Below, piece by piece: positions 35,352 to 44,026 of a stretch of 64,000 bases of DNA (the stretch's first letter is position 1; each line of letters starts with the position of its first letter). The notes under the pieces are model-generated. The model was not told where the DNA came from, made no database searches, and saw only the letters and a list, made by a program, of their open reading frames with translations. Source of the DNA: DATJPR01 sp963752915 (GTDB taxonomy: Bacteria; Bacteroidota; Ignavibacteria; UBA10030; UBA6906). The translations under genes were made by a program, and so were the position numbers. The DNA lies in assembly GCA_963752915.1 (NCBI GenBank), contig CAVVZZ010000011.1, positions 744,001 through 808,000 on the forward strand, given 5' to 3'.

Positions 35352-35561
35352 CTACATTTTCCCAACCCTTCGACCGATTTTGACTTCAAGAAGACCAGAT
35401 TCGAAGAGTTTCATGAGGATATCATCGGACACTTCGTACGTGACACTTAGCTTGGTGATCACAGACTGTAAGTAACCCGTGTCGTCATAGGTCGCATCCT
35501 GAATGCCCGACTGTTTAATTTCGCGTTTAATGTCTTTCCAGTTCTCAAGTGTTATTCTCAT
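35352..35561 (-). CDS. Small hypothetical protein
   Basis: A 69-residue protein (MRITLENWKDIKREI..., ending KIGRRVGKM) with an acidic middle (QDATYDDTGYLQSVITKL) and a basic end. The start at 35561 has AGGAG ten bases upstream. I do not recognise a family. It is the middle gene of a small minus-strand cluster (membrane zinc-ribbon protein, this gene, DUF4404 protein). Confidence 0.6.
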   Translation of the reverse strand: MRITLENWKDIKREIKQSGIQDATYDDTGYLQSVITKLSVTYEVSDDILMKLFESGLLEVKIGRRVGKM

Positions 35562-35770
35562 GTCAACCAACTCCTGAACCATCAATTGTCCATTTGCTGT
35601 TTGCCGCCATCCCACGATGCATCTCGTGCACCATGCACGCGGTGTCGTGCTACGTCAAAGAACTGTCCTAGCGTCGGTGCGAATCAAATCATTGTTTTCG
35701 CACCAGGAGGTTTCTGCTCTCTCGACTTTCTCCTTTATGAAAGTCTTAGGGTGAATGTCGATATGTTTGA

Positions 35771-36298
35771 TCAGTCATAGTCAAGCTTGTCACCACAGTG
35801 AGAACAATACGGATCTCCCCAATTGATACTCATGTGACATTTGCTGCAGATGAACTCTTCCTCTGTCGCAGTTCCTTCGGTCTTGATGATCTCGACCGAT
35901 TTCCCGGCCTTTGGGGTCTTTTCCACTCCACGATCGGTCTTGAAGAGGTAAAACGAATATGGCACAAAAATGATGACCAGAATTGCCAGGAGAACACCCA
36001 TGATGGCTGAAACATTGCTCAGTAATAGGTCGCTGTTTGTCGCAGCGATTGGGATGAGTCCAAGAGAGAAGAATAGTGTGAACGTTTTACCAACGACGGA
36101 CAACTTCGTTTGCTTGCCCTGCCGTGTCAGAACACGCATCGATTTCAAGAGGACAAGAAGAATCAGAACGACCGCTCCATAAAAGACATAGTGCCTTAGT
36201 TCAAAGTGCTGGGTCCGAAAAGCCTCAGCAAGAATATCCAGGAGCATTCCAGAACAGACGACGTCGGCAATTAAGCCGATGGTCTTTTTGTCTTTCAT
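35771..36298 (-). CDS. Membrane protein with C-terminal zinc ribbon
   Basis: The 175-residue protein has about four hydrophobic helices (around 7-25, 39-55, 72-86 and 95-117), then a charged linker and a zinc ribbon, CSKCHMS with YCSHCGDKLDYD (Cys-x-x-Cys twice) at the very C-terminus. Proteins of this pattern are common and uncharacterised; the ribbon would lie in the cytoplasm. ATG 36298 gives the most natural first helix. The next gene begins 209 bases downstream. Confidence 0.65.
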   Translation of the reverse strand: MKDKKTIGLIADVVCSGMLLDILAEAFRTQHFELRHYVFYGAVVLILLVLLKSMRVLTRQGKQTKLSVVGKTFTLFFSLGLIPIAATNSDLLLSNVSAIMGVLLAILVIIFVPYSFYLFKTDRGVEKTPKAGKSVEIIKTEGTATEEEFICSKCHMSINWGDPYCSHCGDKLDYD

Positions 36299-36364
36299 GA
36301 ATGTGCAAAATGATGGTTGATGTGCCCCTCAACAGTCGCGGTCAAGACCCATTGCGACAAAAAC

Positions 36365-36403
36365 AAAGCCCGTTCATCATCGCAACGACTTCGAACGGGC
36401 TTT
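36365..36403 (-). terminator. Strong Rho-independent terminator
   Basis: AAAGCCCGTTC (36365-36375) pairs perfectly with GAACGGGCTTT (36393-36403). The minus-strand T-run TTTGTTTTTG follows. It ends transcription coming from the lipoprotein at 36873 and its trailing sorting-domain remnant, and shields the gene starting at 36298. Confidence 0.8.
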
Positions 36404-36567
36404 TCAAGGAACGACACCCAGAAAGCTACATCGCTCCATCGAGATAGTCAAGGAAACGCATCATCAGTGGACCGAAACACTTCGGTAGTCACCGTGAAAT
36501 GACGAACCCTGATTCCGGAATATGCGTGATGATTCATCGCAATGCCTGCCGTTGGTTCAAATAGCAG

Positions 36568-36583
36568 AAAAGGCCCGTCGAGC
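36568..36583 (-). terminator. Short terminator behind a T9SS remnant
   Basis: Same GGCTCGACGGGCC-TTTT layout as at 32610-32625. Both follow an orphan sorting domain by 25-50 bases, so the terminator and the domain may have moved together. Confidence 0.5.
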
Positions 36584-36610
36584 CAAGCTCTTGCCAAGAA
36601 ACGATGGGAG

Positions 36611-36762
36611 TCACCGCACGAGCAAAAGCTTCTTCGTCTCCGTGAACGATCCGGCTTGGAGGCGATAGAAGTAGACGCCGCTGGCGAGACTCGATCCGTC
36701 GCATCTGATCTCGTGGAAGCCCGCGTCGATGTCATCGTTCACGAGTTCCTGGGGAAGGACCA
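36611..36762 (-). pseudogene. Orphan T9SS sorting-domain remnant
   Basis: The minus strand reads QELVNDDIDAGFHEIRCDGSS, then SLASGVYFYRLQAGSF and TETKKLLLVR with a stop. It is an undamaged last half of a sorting domain without any protein in front. The lipoprotein upstream (stop at 36873) is an unrelated type of protein. Confidence 0.8.
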
Positions 36763-36872
36763 TACGACAACAAGACCGAGTCGCACAATCCGTCTGATTA
36801 CTTGTACGTCTATCTCGGAGGCAGCGGGAAATGGCACATCACATGATCTTCACTCATGGTTTTCCCTCGCAC

Positions 36873-37880
36873 CTATCTCCAATCGCAAATCCGATAAGTA
36901 GCAGCAGAATCGCTCAGATACTCTCTCTGAACCAACCCGTTCTTGTTTGCTATAACAGTTTTGCTTCCGGAGAACGACCCACCGTTTACACTCTGAACAG
37001 AGTATCCAATCTCTTGGCCATTGGGGGACCACCTGAGGCCGTCATTCGTGCCATAGGTTGCACGATCACTCCATGTCTTTAGCTCTGGAGCGAGCTTTTG
37101 AATCGAAGAACCATCACTCTGCAAGAGCCAGATGCCTGTCGCACGCATTGTATAGTAATCGCCTAGTCTCAGGTAAATCAGGGCTAACTGATTCTCGTCC
37201 GGCGACCACTGCGCGAAAGTCACTACGATACTATCGACACCCAATATCCGACGCAGCAGCTTTCCATCTGGATCCATCTCCCAAAGCTCGCCTCTCTGTA
37301 TAACGCGTCGGCTGTCAAGCAGGGCCACTCTCACGAGAAGCCGGCTGCCGTCTTTCGACCAATCGTAAGCATCGCAAAGCGTGTCTGGGCCAGTAGGGAT
37401 TCTTCTGCTTGATCCGGATTGGACGTTGGTTATTCTGAGTCCATCACAGGCATAGGCCAACGAGGACCCGTCCGGAGACCACACCAAGGGTTGGTTTGCT
37501 GTATCGGCGATTTGCCTGATGAACGCACCACTTGAATCAACGAGCCAAAGAACAGGGTAGTCCTGCCGAGACTGATCGCCATAGCGCCAGACAACGGCGA
37601 AGGTAGCTAAGTCGGGAGCCCATACTGCTCCGAGCACTTGAATCACAGAACCCGGAGAGGCCCCAATTCGTTTTCTGATACCAGTGCCATCGTAATTCAT
37701 CGAATAGATTTCTTCATTTGAACTAGCCCGAGTCTGAGATGCATAGAGTATCTCATTGATCGACTCGGGAACGCGTCGGTCGACCGGGCCGACAGTACCT
37801 TCCCGGCAGGCAAGCATCACGCAACAAGGGAAAGCCAGTATGGTCAAACCAAGGGAAGATGTAGAGAATATTGGCCGCAT
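36873..37880 (-). CDS. PD40/TolB-like beta-propeller lipoprotein
   Basis: This 335-residue protein has a lipoprotein signal (LAFPCCVMLAC, lipobox Cys about residue 25), then a propeller of PD40-type repeats: YSMNYDGTG, VWSPDGSSLAYA, DWSKDGSRLLV, QWSPDENQLALIY and RWSPNGQEIGYS. Such proteins sit at the outer or inner membrane and bind partners; they are not enzymes. ATG 37880 has AGGAC upstream; the in-frame extension to 37916 lacks a signal. It is followed by a sorting-domain remnant and a strong terminator. Confidence 0.75.
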   Translation of the reverse strand: MRPIFSTSSLGLTILAFPCCVMLACREGTVGPVDRRVPESINEILYASQTRASSNEEIYSMNYDGTGIRKRIGASPGSVIQVLGAVWAPDLATFAVVWRYGDQSRQDYPVLWLVDSSGAFIRQIADTANQPLVWSPDGSSLAYACDGLRITNVQSGSSRRIPTGPDTLCDAYDWSKDGSRLLVRVALLDSRRVIQRGELWEMDPDGKLLRRILGVDSIVVTFAQWSPDENQLALIYLRLGDYYTMRATGIWLLQSDGSSIQKLAPELKTWSDRATYGTNDGLRWSPNGQEIGYSVQSVNGGSFSGSKTVIANKNGLVQREYLSDSAATYRICDWR

Positions 37881-40076
37881 GCGATGTCCTACAGAGCCTC
37901 GCCAAGTACTTCGCACTTAACTTGCGCTATTCGATGGATGAGGATCCGCCTTGGGGAGGTGGAGCAATCCTCTGCATTTTCTCCAAATGGCAGGCGTCCT
38001 CCTGAAGGCACCGATTGACGGTGCCCTCCAGAGGCGGGAATATTCAGATGTTGAACGATCACTTCGTAGGATGGGAGAAAACCGCATTCACGTCGTTGGC
38101 GATCGGTCTGCTCTGTCACCGGCGTACAGATCAAACGGGACACAATGTCGCGGGTCATCGCCTCGAGAGCCAGCGTCCGTCAGTGTGCCGTCGGTTGCCT
38201 CTGGCACTTTCCGACGATTGACGACTTGCAGTAGCCACATGACGAGGCATACAAAAGGATCACGAACAGCAAGACGCACACGATCACGCACCAGGAACGC
38301 TGTGATGATTTCAGTCTTATTCCATGATGAAGGTTGGCGAACGTTGAATTCTTGAGAGCAGCGCAATCCCAATTCATGGAATCGATCGACCTACTTGCTT
38401 TGAACCCGCTTCCACCTCACGTCAATTGTTCAGATGCCCCCTCCACGAATCCCTCAAGCGCCAAAACGGAAAAAGCCTCATCATCTTCCCGACGAAAAGG
38501 CTTCTCTCTCAAAGGGCGGAACAACGTCAGCAATATACTCTCGGCACTTCCGTTTGTCAAGGGAAACAACTCGACGTCGCGATTTCTTAACACACTCATG
38601 TGCGATCATCGATGTCAAACATGAACAATCCTGAGACCATGCATCAGGATTTTGTCCCTTGATGACTCTTTCGTGAAGAGAATCTGTCAATTCACTTTCC
38701 AGATCGGTATGATTACTCTTCACAATCCGGGTCATCGATCATTGAATGTGCAGCCCCCTTCATACTAAGCATAGTTACAATCTCGACTCGATCCGAAAAA
38801 AGACACTCCGCGAAGAAGGTGGCAGATGACCTAGTGTCCGACTCGGTCGAGACGATTCCATTCGTGTGACTCTGACACTGTATCGACCTGCTGTGATGAG
38901 TCATGCTTTAAACTCATGCTGGTAAATCCTCGGTCCAACACATGCATGTCAATTCGGGTGGTCATCTCCTCTGTTACAGAAGGAGCCGATAATCGTCGTG
39001 GTTAGCTTCGACGGGAGACTCCTGCTTTGCAGAGTAACGAAGCTACTCGCCGGCTCATCGACTGATTTTCCCCCGTTGCGTGACTCGTTCGCCTGTTCTG
39101 CGCCAAGATCTCCTGCCGAGGTGAACAGAGGATCGGGACAATCTCAAGCGCACGGAAATTTCCCGACTGTTGGAGTGGATCCTGCTAAGATAAAGAATAC
39201 TATCCGTTCCGCCTACGGCGGCTCCTCCAGTCCGAGGACGTTTCCGCGTGAACCATGTTCTCAGATCAGGATCCCTAGTGTTGACAAGGGCATTCTGCTC
39301 TATTCGGCGAATCGGTGAGCGTAGGACAGTGGGGGTTTTTAAGCTCCCGGAAAAGTCATCGAGCTGGGATCAGAACCAGACTTCGCCCGGGGACCCCGCG
39401 AGGATGGGGCTTTTAGGGTTATGTTTTTTTGTTGTTACACCGGTTACGCGTATGTGGCACACCCTTCCTTTTGGAGATGAGCTCTTCCATAGGAGAACTT
39501 AAGAGAGTACATCATCCAATACTAAGGTATATCTCATATCGCGTAACACGTGTAACATTGTCAGGAATCCTTCAATCTGTTCTATTCTCAGGGAATTCTG
39601 GTTACATCACCATCCTCTCGGACCTTATCAACATCCCTGAGAAGAGCGAAAATCGGTCTCTGCCCCAGGGAGATAGTTAAAGAACGAACCTCGCTGTTCT
39701 GCATGAGACGATGGCAAGCATGACTCTCTGCTCATCCTCATTAATTTCACTGAGATCAGTCATCGCAATTCCGTGCTCACACGGGACAATCATTGCGGGC
39801 ATTTGACAATTCCCCACAAACGAATCGATCTCCCATCCCGAGATCCCGAGCGCATCGTCCGGTCGCCCACAATGAGTTGATTCGGCGAAAGCCTCCGCCC
39901 CTCAATTGCGCAAACTTTTGGCCATGAATAGTTGTTCTCTGTGCAAGAATGGCGGCGTTGGCCGCAGGGGATTCTCCAGGCGAATGATCTATGTTCCGAG
40001 CGCAGGTCACCCCTCGCCGCAATGGAATTGCCGCGCAGGATTTCACGTATTCCCATGAAGAAGGTAGGGAGGTCTG
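37881..40076. other. 2.2 kb without a supported gene
   Basis: All open frames here are short and lack ribosome sites or family signatures. It contains an AAGCCT/AGGCTT hairpin near 38473-38503 of the same style as other terminators in this window, and one copy of the 203-base direct repeat (39123-39325). I take it as decayed intergenic DNA. Confidence 0.5.
39123..39325. repeat. 203-base direct repeat, copy 1
   Basis: Matches 43284-43486 in the same orientation with scattered differences (roughly 85-90% by eye). Long identical blocks include ACCATGTTCTCAGATCAGG and CCCGACTGTTGGAGTGGATC. It has no convincing gene of its own. The two copies enclose a 4 kb segment holding the TPR gene. Confidence 0.85.
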
Positions 40077-41699
40077 ATGAGAAAATTGGCGCGGGGGCTC
40101 GTCGTTGTCCTTTTCCTGTTTGGTGGCTCTCACTCTTTCGGTCAGATGCACGAGCATTCGGAAGGTAACCTGGGGAGCGTCCACTTCCCAATTTCGTGTT
40201 CGGCTGCCACACAGCAGAAATTCGAACGGGCCGTGATTTTGCTCCATCATATGACTTATCCCCAGGCGCAAAAAGCCTTTCAGGACATTACTGAATCCGA
40301 TTCGACTTGCGCCATGGCGTACTGGGGGATTGCGATGACACTGTTTCAGCCGGTTTGGCCGACACGGCCTTCCCGCGCCGATTTGCGTCGCGGTTGGACT
40401 GCAATCGATCGGGCGATATCCATAAATCCACCAACAGAGCGGGAGCGTCTACTGATCGCCGCAACCGGAGCGTTCTTTAAAGATCCGGATTCATCAAACT
40501 ACTGGCGACGCCTCCAACGATGGTTCGATGGAATGGCAAAAGCGTACGAGAAATACCCTGACGACGATGAGGTGGCTGCTTTCTATGCACTAGCCCTGGT
40601 AGCCACGGTTCCCCCGGATAAGATTTCCTCGCCTAATAACGCGCAGGCCGCTAAAATCCTCGTGAATATTTTGAAGAAGAATCCCCGTCACCCCGGAGCC
40701 ATGCACTACCTGATTCACGCAAATGACACGCCCGGTCGGGAACATGAATCTCTGGAAATCCTCAAGCAGTACGCTGCAATCGCGCCCCACAACCCGCATG
40801 CTCTGCATATGCCCACGCATATCTATACGCGTCTCGGCGACTGGGAAAATGTCATCAGCGGCAACATCCAAGCGGCGAATGCCGCTCTCGAATTTCCTGC
40901 CGGGGACCACGGACAATACGTGTGGGATGAATTCCCTCACGCAATTGAATACCTGAATTACGCATACCTTCAAACTGGTCAGGATAGCGAGGCAGCAGTA
41001 CAACTCAGGCGCCTTCAAGGAACGAATGGTCTTGAGCCGACCTTCAAAACCGCGTTTCATATTTCATCCACCAGAGCACGCTATGCACTTGAACGAAGGG
41101 ACTGGCCTGAAGCCGCATCGATAGATCCAGGAGAGCCCCGGACAATTGATTGGGAACGATATTCGTGGCCAGAGGCAATATCGTGGTTCACCCGAGGGTT
41201 GGGGTTGGTCCATCTTGGCCAGTCCTCTGAAGCATACCCTTCTGTGAGCCGGTTGCAGGAACTCGAATCCATTACGGTCAGTTCCGGCGAAGTACTGTTC
41301 GCCCGGAATATCCGCGTCCTTCGCCTTGAGCTCGCGGCGTGGATCGCCGATTCGGAAGGGAACCGTGACTCCAGTGTGGCACTCATGAGCCAGGCCGCCG
41401 AGCTTGAAGCCTCCACTCCCAAGCATCCTGTGACACCCGCACCAACACTGCCGGCGTACGAGCTCCTGGGTGATCTGCTCATCAAACAGGGGAATGGGCC
41501 AGGGGCAGTCAACGCGTACCGGAGATCGCTAGAAATGTATCCGCGGCGAATGAATTCGCTCTTGGGCGCTGCGCGCGCCGCTCGCGCAGCGGGTGACCGG
41601 AAGACCGCCTCGGAATTCTACCACCAAATTCTCGATCTGGCAGCCCCGGGATCGCCGCGTGAAGGTGTCTCGGAAGCACGTTCGTTCTTGTCGGAATAG
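40077..41699 (+). CDS. Secreted TPR-repeat protein
   Basis: The 540-residue protein has a signal peptide (MRKLARGLVVVLFLFGGSHSFGQ) and tetratricopeptide repeats throughout. The family block HYLIHANDTPGREHESLE and the block ALHMPTHIYTRLGDWENV are clear, as is the end (GDLLIKQGNGPGAVNAYRRS). The family occurs in many soil and water bacteria, often near metal or sulfur genes, and its role is unknown. It probably works in the periplasm as a binding scaffold. ATG 40077 has GGGAGG upstream. It is a single plus-strand gene with its own terminator, between the two 203-base direct repeats. Confidence 0.8.
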   Translation: MRKLARGLVVVLFLFGGSHSFGQMHEHSEGNLGSVHFPISCSAATQQKFERAVILLHHMTYPQAQKAFQDITESDSTCAMAYWGIAMTLFQPVWPTRPSRADLRRGWTAIDRAISINPPTERERLLIAATGAFFKDPDSSNYWRRLQRWFDGMAKAYEKYPDDDEVAAFYALALVATVPPDKISSPNNAQAAKILVNILKKNPRHPGAMHYLIHANDTPGREHESLEILKQYAAIAPHNPHALHMPTHIYTRLGDWENVISGNIQAANAALEFPAGDHGQYVWDEFPHAIEYLNYAYLQTGQDSEAAVQLRRLQGTNGLEPTFKTAFHISSTRARYALERRDWPEAASIDPGEPRTIDWERYSWPEAISWFTRGLGLVHLGQSSEAYPSVSRLQELESITVSSGEVLFARNIRVLRLELAAWIADSEGNRDSSVALMSQAAELEASTPKHPVTPAPTLPAYELLGDLLIKQGNGPGAVNAYRRSLEMYPRRMNSLLGAARAARAAGDRKTASEFYHQILDLAAPGSPREGVSEARSFLSE

Positions 41700-41781
41700 T
41701 TTTCACATGGCCTCTTGTTGAATACCCAAACTCAAAGTCTTTCCAATCGGAAGACTGTTTGGTCTGGGCTACATTCTCTCC

Positions 41782-41810
41782 CGGCCCTTCCGTAACAAGG
41801 GCCGTTTCAT
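41782..41810 (+). terminator. Rho-independent terminator of the TPR gene
   Basis: CGGCCCTT (41782-41789) pairs with AAGGGCCG (41797-41804), seven-base loop, followed by TTTCATTTT. This is a textbook intrinsic terminator 80 bases past the stop. Confidence 0.85.
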
Positions 41811-41814
41811 TTTG

Positions 41815-41852
41815 CCGGGGGGTCCGCCGACATTTGGCGGATCCTCACCCCG
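41815..41852. repeat. Long nested hairpin
   Basis: CCGGGG, GGTCCGCC, a seven-base loop, GGCGGATCC and CCCCGG form a two-part stem right after the terminator. It may reinforce termination or belong to a family of extragenic repeats (compare CCCGCC/GGCGGG at 42596-42622 and 34721-34746). Confidence 0.55.
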
Positions 41853-41950
41853 GGACTAGGCCATAGAAGAAACCCTGTCATGAACGTGGTAGGGCTCCTT
41901 TTGCCTTAGGTCGATATGAGCTTCGTGTGAATTGCCACTCAGCGCATGCC

Positions 41951-42435
41951 TCAGCGAACCAGAAGAAGTTTTTTGGTCTCCACAAAACTTCCCGCCTTCA
42001 ATCGATACATGTATACTCCACTGGCCAGGTGAGAGGCATTGAACGTCGCCTCGTAGCGGCCGGCCTGTTTCAATTCGTTCACGAGTGTTTTGAGCTCTCG
42101 TCCGAGGATGTCATACACAGTGAGTTGGACAATTGAAGCCTTCGGGAGTTCATACGCTATCGTCGTGGATGGATTGAAGGGATTGGGATAGTTCTGGAAC
42201 AGCTGGAATTCACCGGGCAGTCCTGGGGGTCGGGATACGTCCGTCACAATGGAATTCGAGGGAAAGATAATGTTGTCGATCCAGAATTCTCCCGGGGTGT
42301 CGGACTGTTGTGAGACAATCCACTGTAGCGTGTGCTTGCCGGCAGACAAGAAATCCCGTTCGACCGTCCAGTCAGTATATCCATTTATGTAAGACATCAC
42401 GACGCTATCAATCAAAAAGGTGATGGCATCAGGGC
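41951..42435 (-). pseudogene. C-terminal fragment copied from the metalloprotease gene
   Basis: The frame begins within IDSVVMSYINGYTDW and continues ERDFLSAGKHTLQWIVSQQ, FWIDNIIFPSNSIV, then a T9SS domain from FQNYPNPFNPSTTIAY to ETKKLLLVR. It closely matches the last 150 residues of the metalloprotease at 3181 in both protein and DNA. Similarity ends sharply near 42435 after GATGGCATCAGG. The catalytic part is missing, so this is a partial duplication or the remnant of a second protease gene. No start codon or ribosome site is visible. Confidence 0.8.
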
Positions 42436-42595
42436 GGAATCTATCGCGCTTCGTTCCGGATGCGAAGCTGTGAAGTCTGGTTGAATGAGTTCTAATTACA
42501 GGATCTATTGATTATCTCGGCGGGGAAATACTATCTCAAAAGCATGCACCCAATCTTTTTTCGCTTTTCGATGAGATCCAAAAAATCGGGGTATC

Positions 42596-42622
42596 CCCGC
42601 CCTCCTGAAAAATGAAGGCGGG
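42596..42622. repeat. CCCGCC/GGCGGG hairpin
   Basis: A six-base stem with a 15-base loop, like the hairpin at 34721-34746. It may terminate the small broken gene ending at 42660. Confidence 0.5.
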
Positions 42623-42659
42623 ATCTCGAGTCAGCCAATCGAAAGTCTATTTCATCCGT

Positions 42660-42871
42660 TCAGTACACCGTAACCTTCGGCCCGATTTCCGAAATGTGAG
42701 CTTCGATCTCCGGCTCCATCGCATTGATATCGCTCAGAATCTTATCCGCTTTGTCTCCGCCGATCTGATCGACTTGATCGAGGTTCTCTCGATTGAAGTA
42801 GTGAGTATGTTATTCATATGTTTAGGATCCCGCAACTTCTGCAGGATTCGTTTTGCCTTGTTTGTCATCAT
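42660..42871 (-). pseudogene. Small gene with excellent ribosome site and one frameshift
   Basis: A minus-strand ATG at 42871 has GGAGGTGAT directly upstream. It gives MMTNKAKRILQKLRDPKHM, then NNILTTSI, and the frame breaks near 42795-42810. The next frame continues NRENLDQVDQIGGDKADKIL and SDINAMEPEIEAHISEIGPK, ending VTVY at 42660. Joined, this is a helical protein of about 70 residues. No family is recognised. The strong ribosome site and sensible composition in both parts argue that it was a real gene. Confidence 0.5.
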
Positions 42872-43283
42872 ATCACCTCCTCGCTATTTCGATTTGACCA
42901 ATGTTGATCCCACTCCCTGGCACACCTCCTCGCTGCCTAGATGAACCATCATTTTTTCCGTCATGGCGACCAATTTTCTTGAAATCCACTCCGGATTCGA
43001 GTGGTTTGACTGTCTCTTCCACCTTTCTTCGAGCGTAGCAGATGGTGGTTTCTTGGCGCCCTGATTTGATGCTACACTGTGGGCGAATTCGCCGAAGAAA
43101 AGTCCCTTCCTCCTTCGGCGGGGATCCCTGGACGCTTTCCGGAATGGCAAGAGGCCACGCAGATAATCTGGCTGACCATTTCGTCAACCGAGAAGTGATT
43201 AGCCTTATCACGCAATCGACACACGATTCCCGGCCCTAGCGTGATGCATTTGCCGATTCTGCGTCACGATTCTCGATCGAATT
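42872..43283. other. Intergenic stretch
   Basis: Nothing convincing. A second AGCGAGGAGGTG motif near 42930 repeats the ribosome site of the gene at 42871, suggesting a local duplication of that 5' region. Confidence 0.4.
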
Positions 43284-43486
43284 GAACTGAGGATCGGGAC
43301 ATTTCTAAGCGCTCGGAGATTTCCCGACTGTTGGAGTGGATCCTGCCAAAATAAGAAACAAAATCGATTCCGCCTTCGGCGGCTCTTCCAGCCCGAGGAC
43401 ATTTCCGCTTGAACCATGTTCTCAGATCAGGATCCCTAGTGTTGACGAGGGCATTCTGCTCCATTCGGCGAATCGGTGAGTGTAGC
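43284..43486. repeat. 203-base direct repeat, copy 2
   Basis: The partner of 39123-39325. Unlike copy 1 it is followed directly by a piece of T9SS sorting-domain DNA (43488-43545). Confidence 0.85.
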
Positions 43487-43487
43487 A

Positions 43488-43545
43488 GGAGCTTTTTCGT
43501 CTCCACGAGCGAGCCGGCCCGGAGCCGTTAGCAGGAGACGCTGCT
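43488..43545 (-). pseudogene. T9SS sorting-domain scrap
   Basis: The minus strand contains RLRAGSLVETKKLLL preceded by a broken version of the usual SGVYFY block. It is only about 20 codons and reads straight into the 203-base repeat. 43546-44026 shows nothing else. Confidence 0.6.
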
Positions 43546-44026
43546 AGACATCGACATCGACAGCGAACGCTTCTTTTTCCACCGAACTCAGCGCAAAATA
43601 GCCGCTCAATATCGGAAACCGCTGGGCAACCAGGATCCATTTCCATTCGGGGCGGAACATCGGTGCGGCACCTGGAGATCTTCGGGAGTATCTTGCGCCG
43701 ATTTTGTCACCCCCAGTGGGAGAGACTCGCGGTTTGTCGCAAACCAGTCAGTTGGATTTTCGGCGGACCAAGTCTCACACACGGAGGGAACAATGGACTT
43801 CCTATCATGCATCATTAGTGTCCGGTTAACGTTAAGACGAATGGCCGCAAACCTTTTCGCGGATACGGCTTCCACGGTTTTGCACTATGATCGATTTCAA
43901 CTTTCCCGAGAAGCTACCCTTTTGCCGACTATCTTTTGAACCGTTAATTCGTTTGGCGCAGGTACTTCTATAGTTCTTTGTTTCCACTCCCGTGGAGGGG
44001 GTACTTTCTTTCCGCCACTCACTGAC

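Noticed and set aside
38000..39100. Possible CRISPR or tandem repeat array in the gene-poor stretch
   Set aside because: No regularly spaced identical repeats were found here or anywhere in the window.
39777..40271. Minus-strand open frame overlapping the TPR gene start
   Set aside because: Overlaps the signal peptide of a well-supported gene and has no recognisable features.
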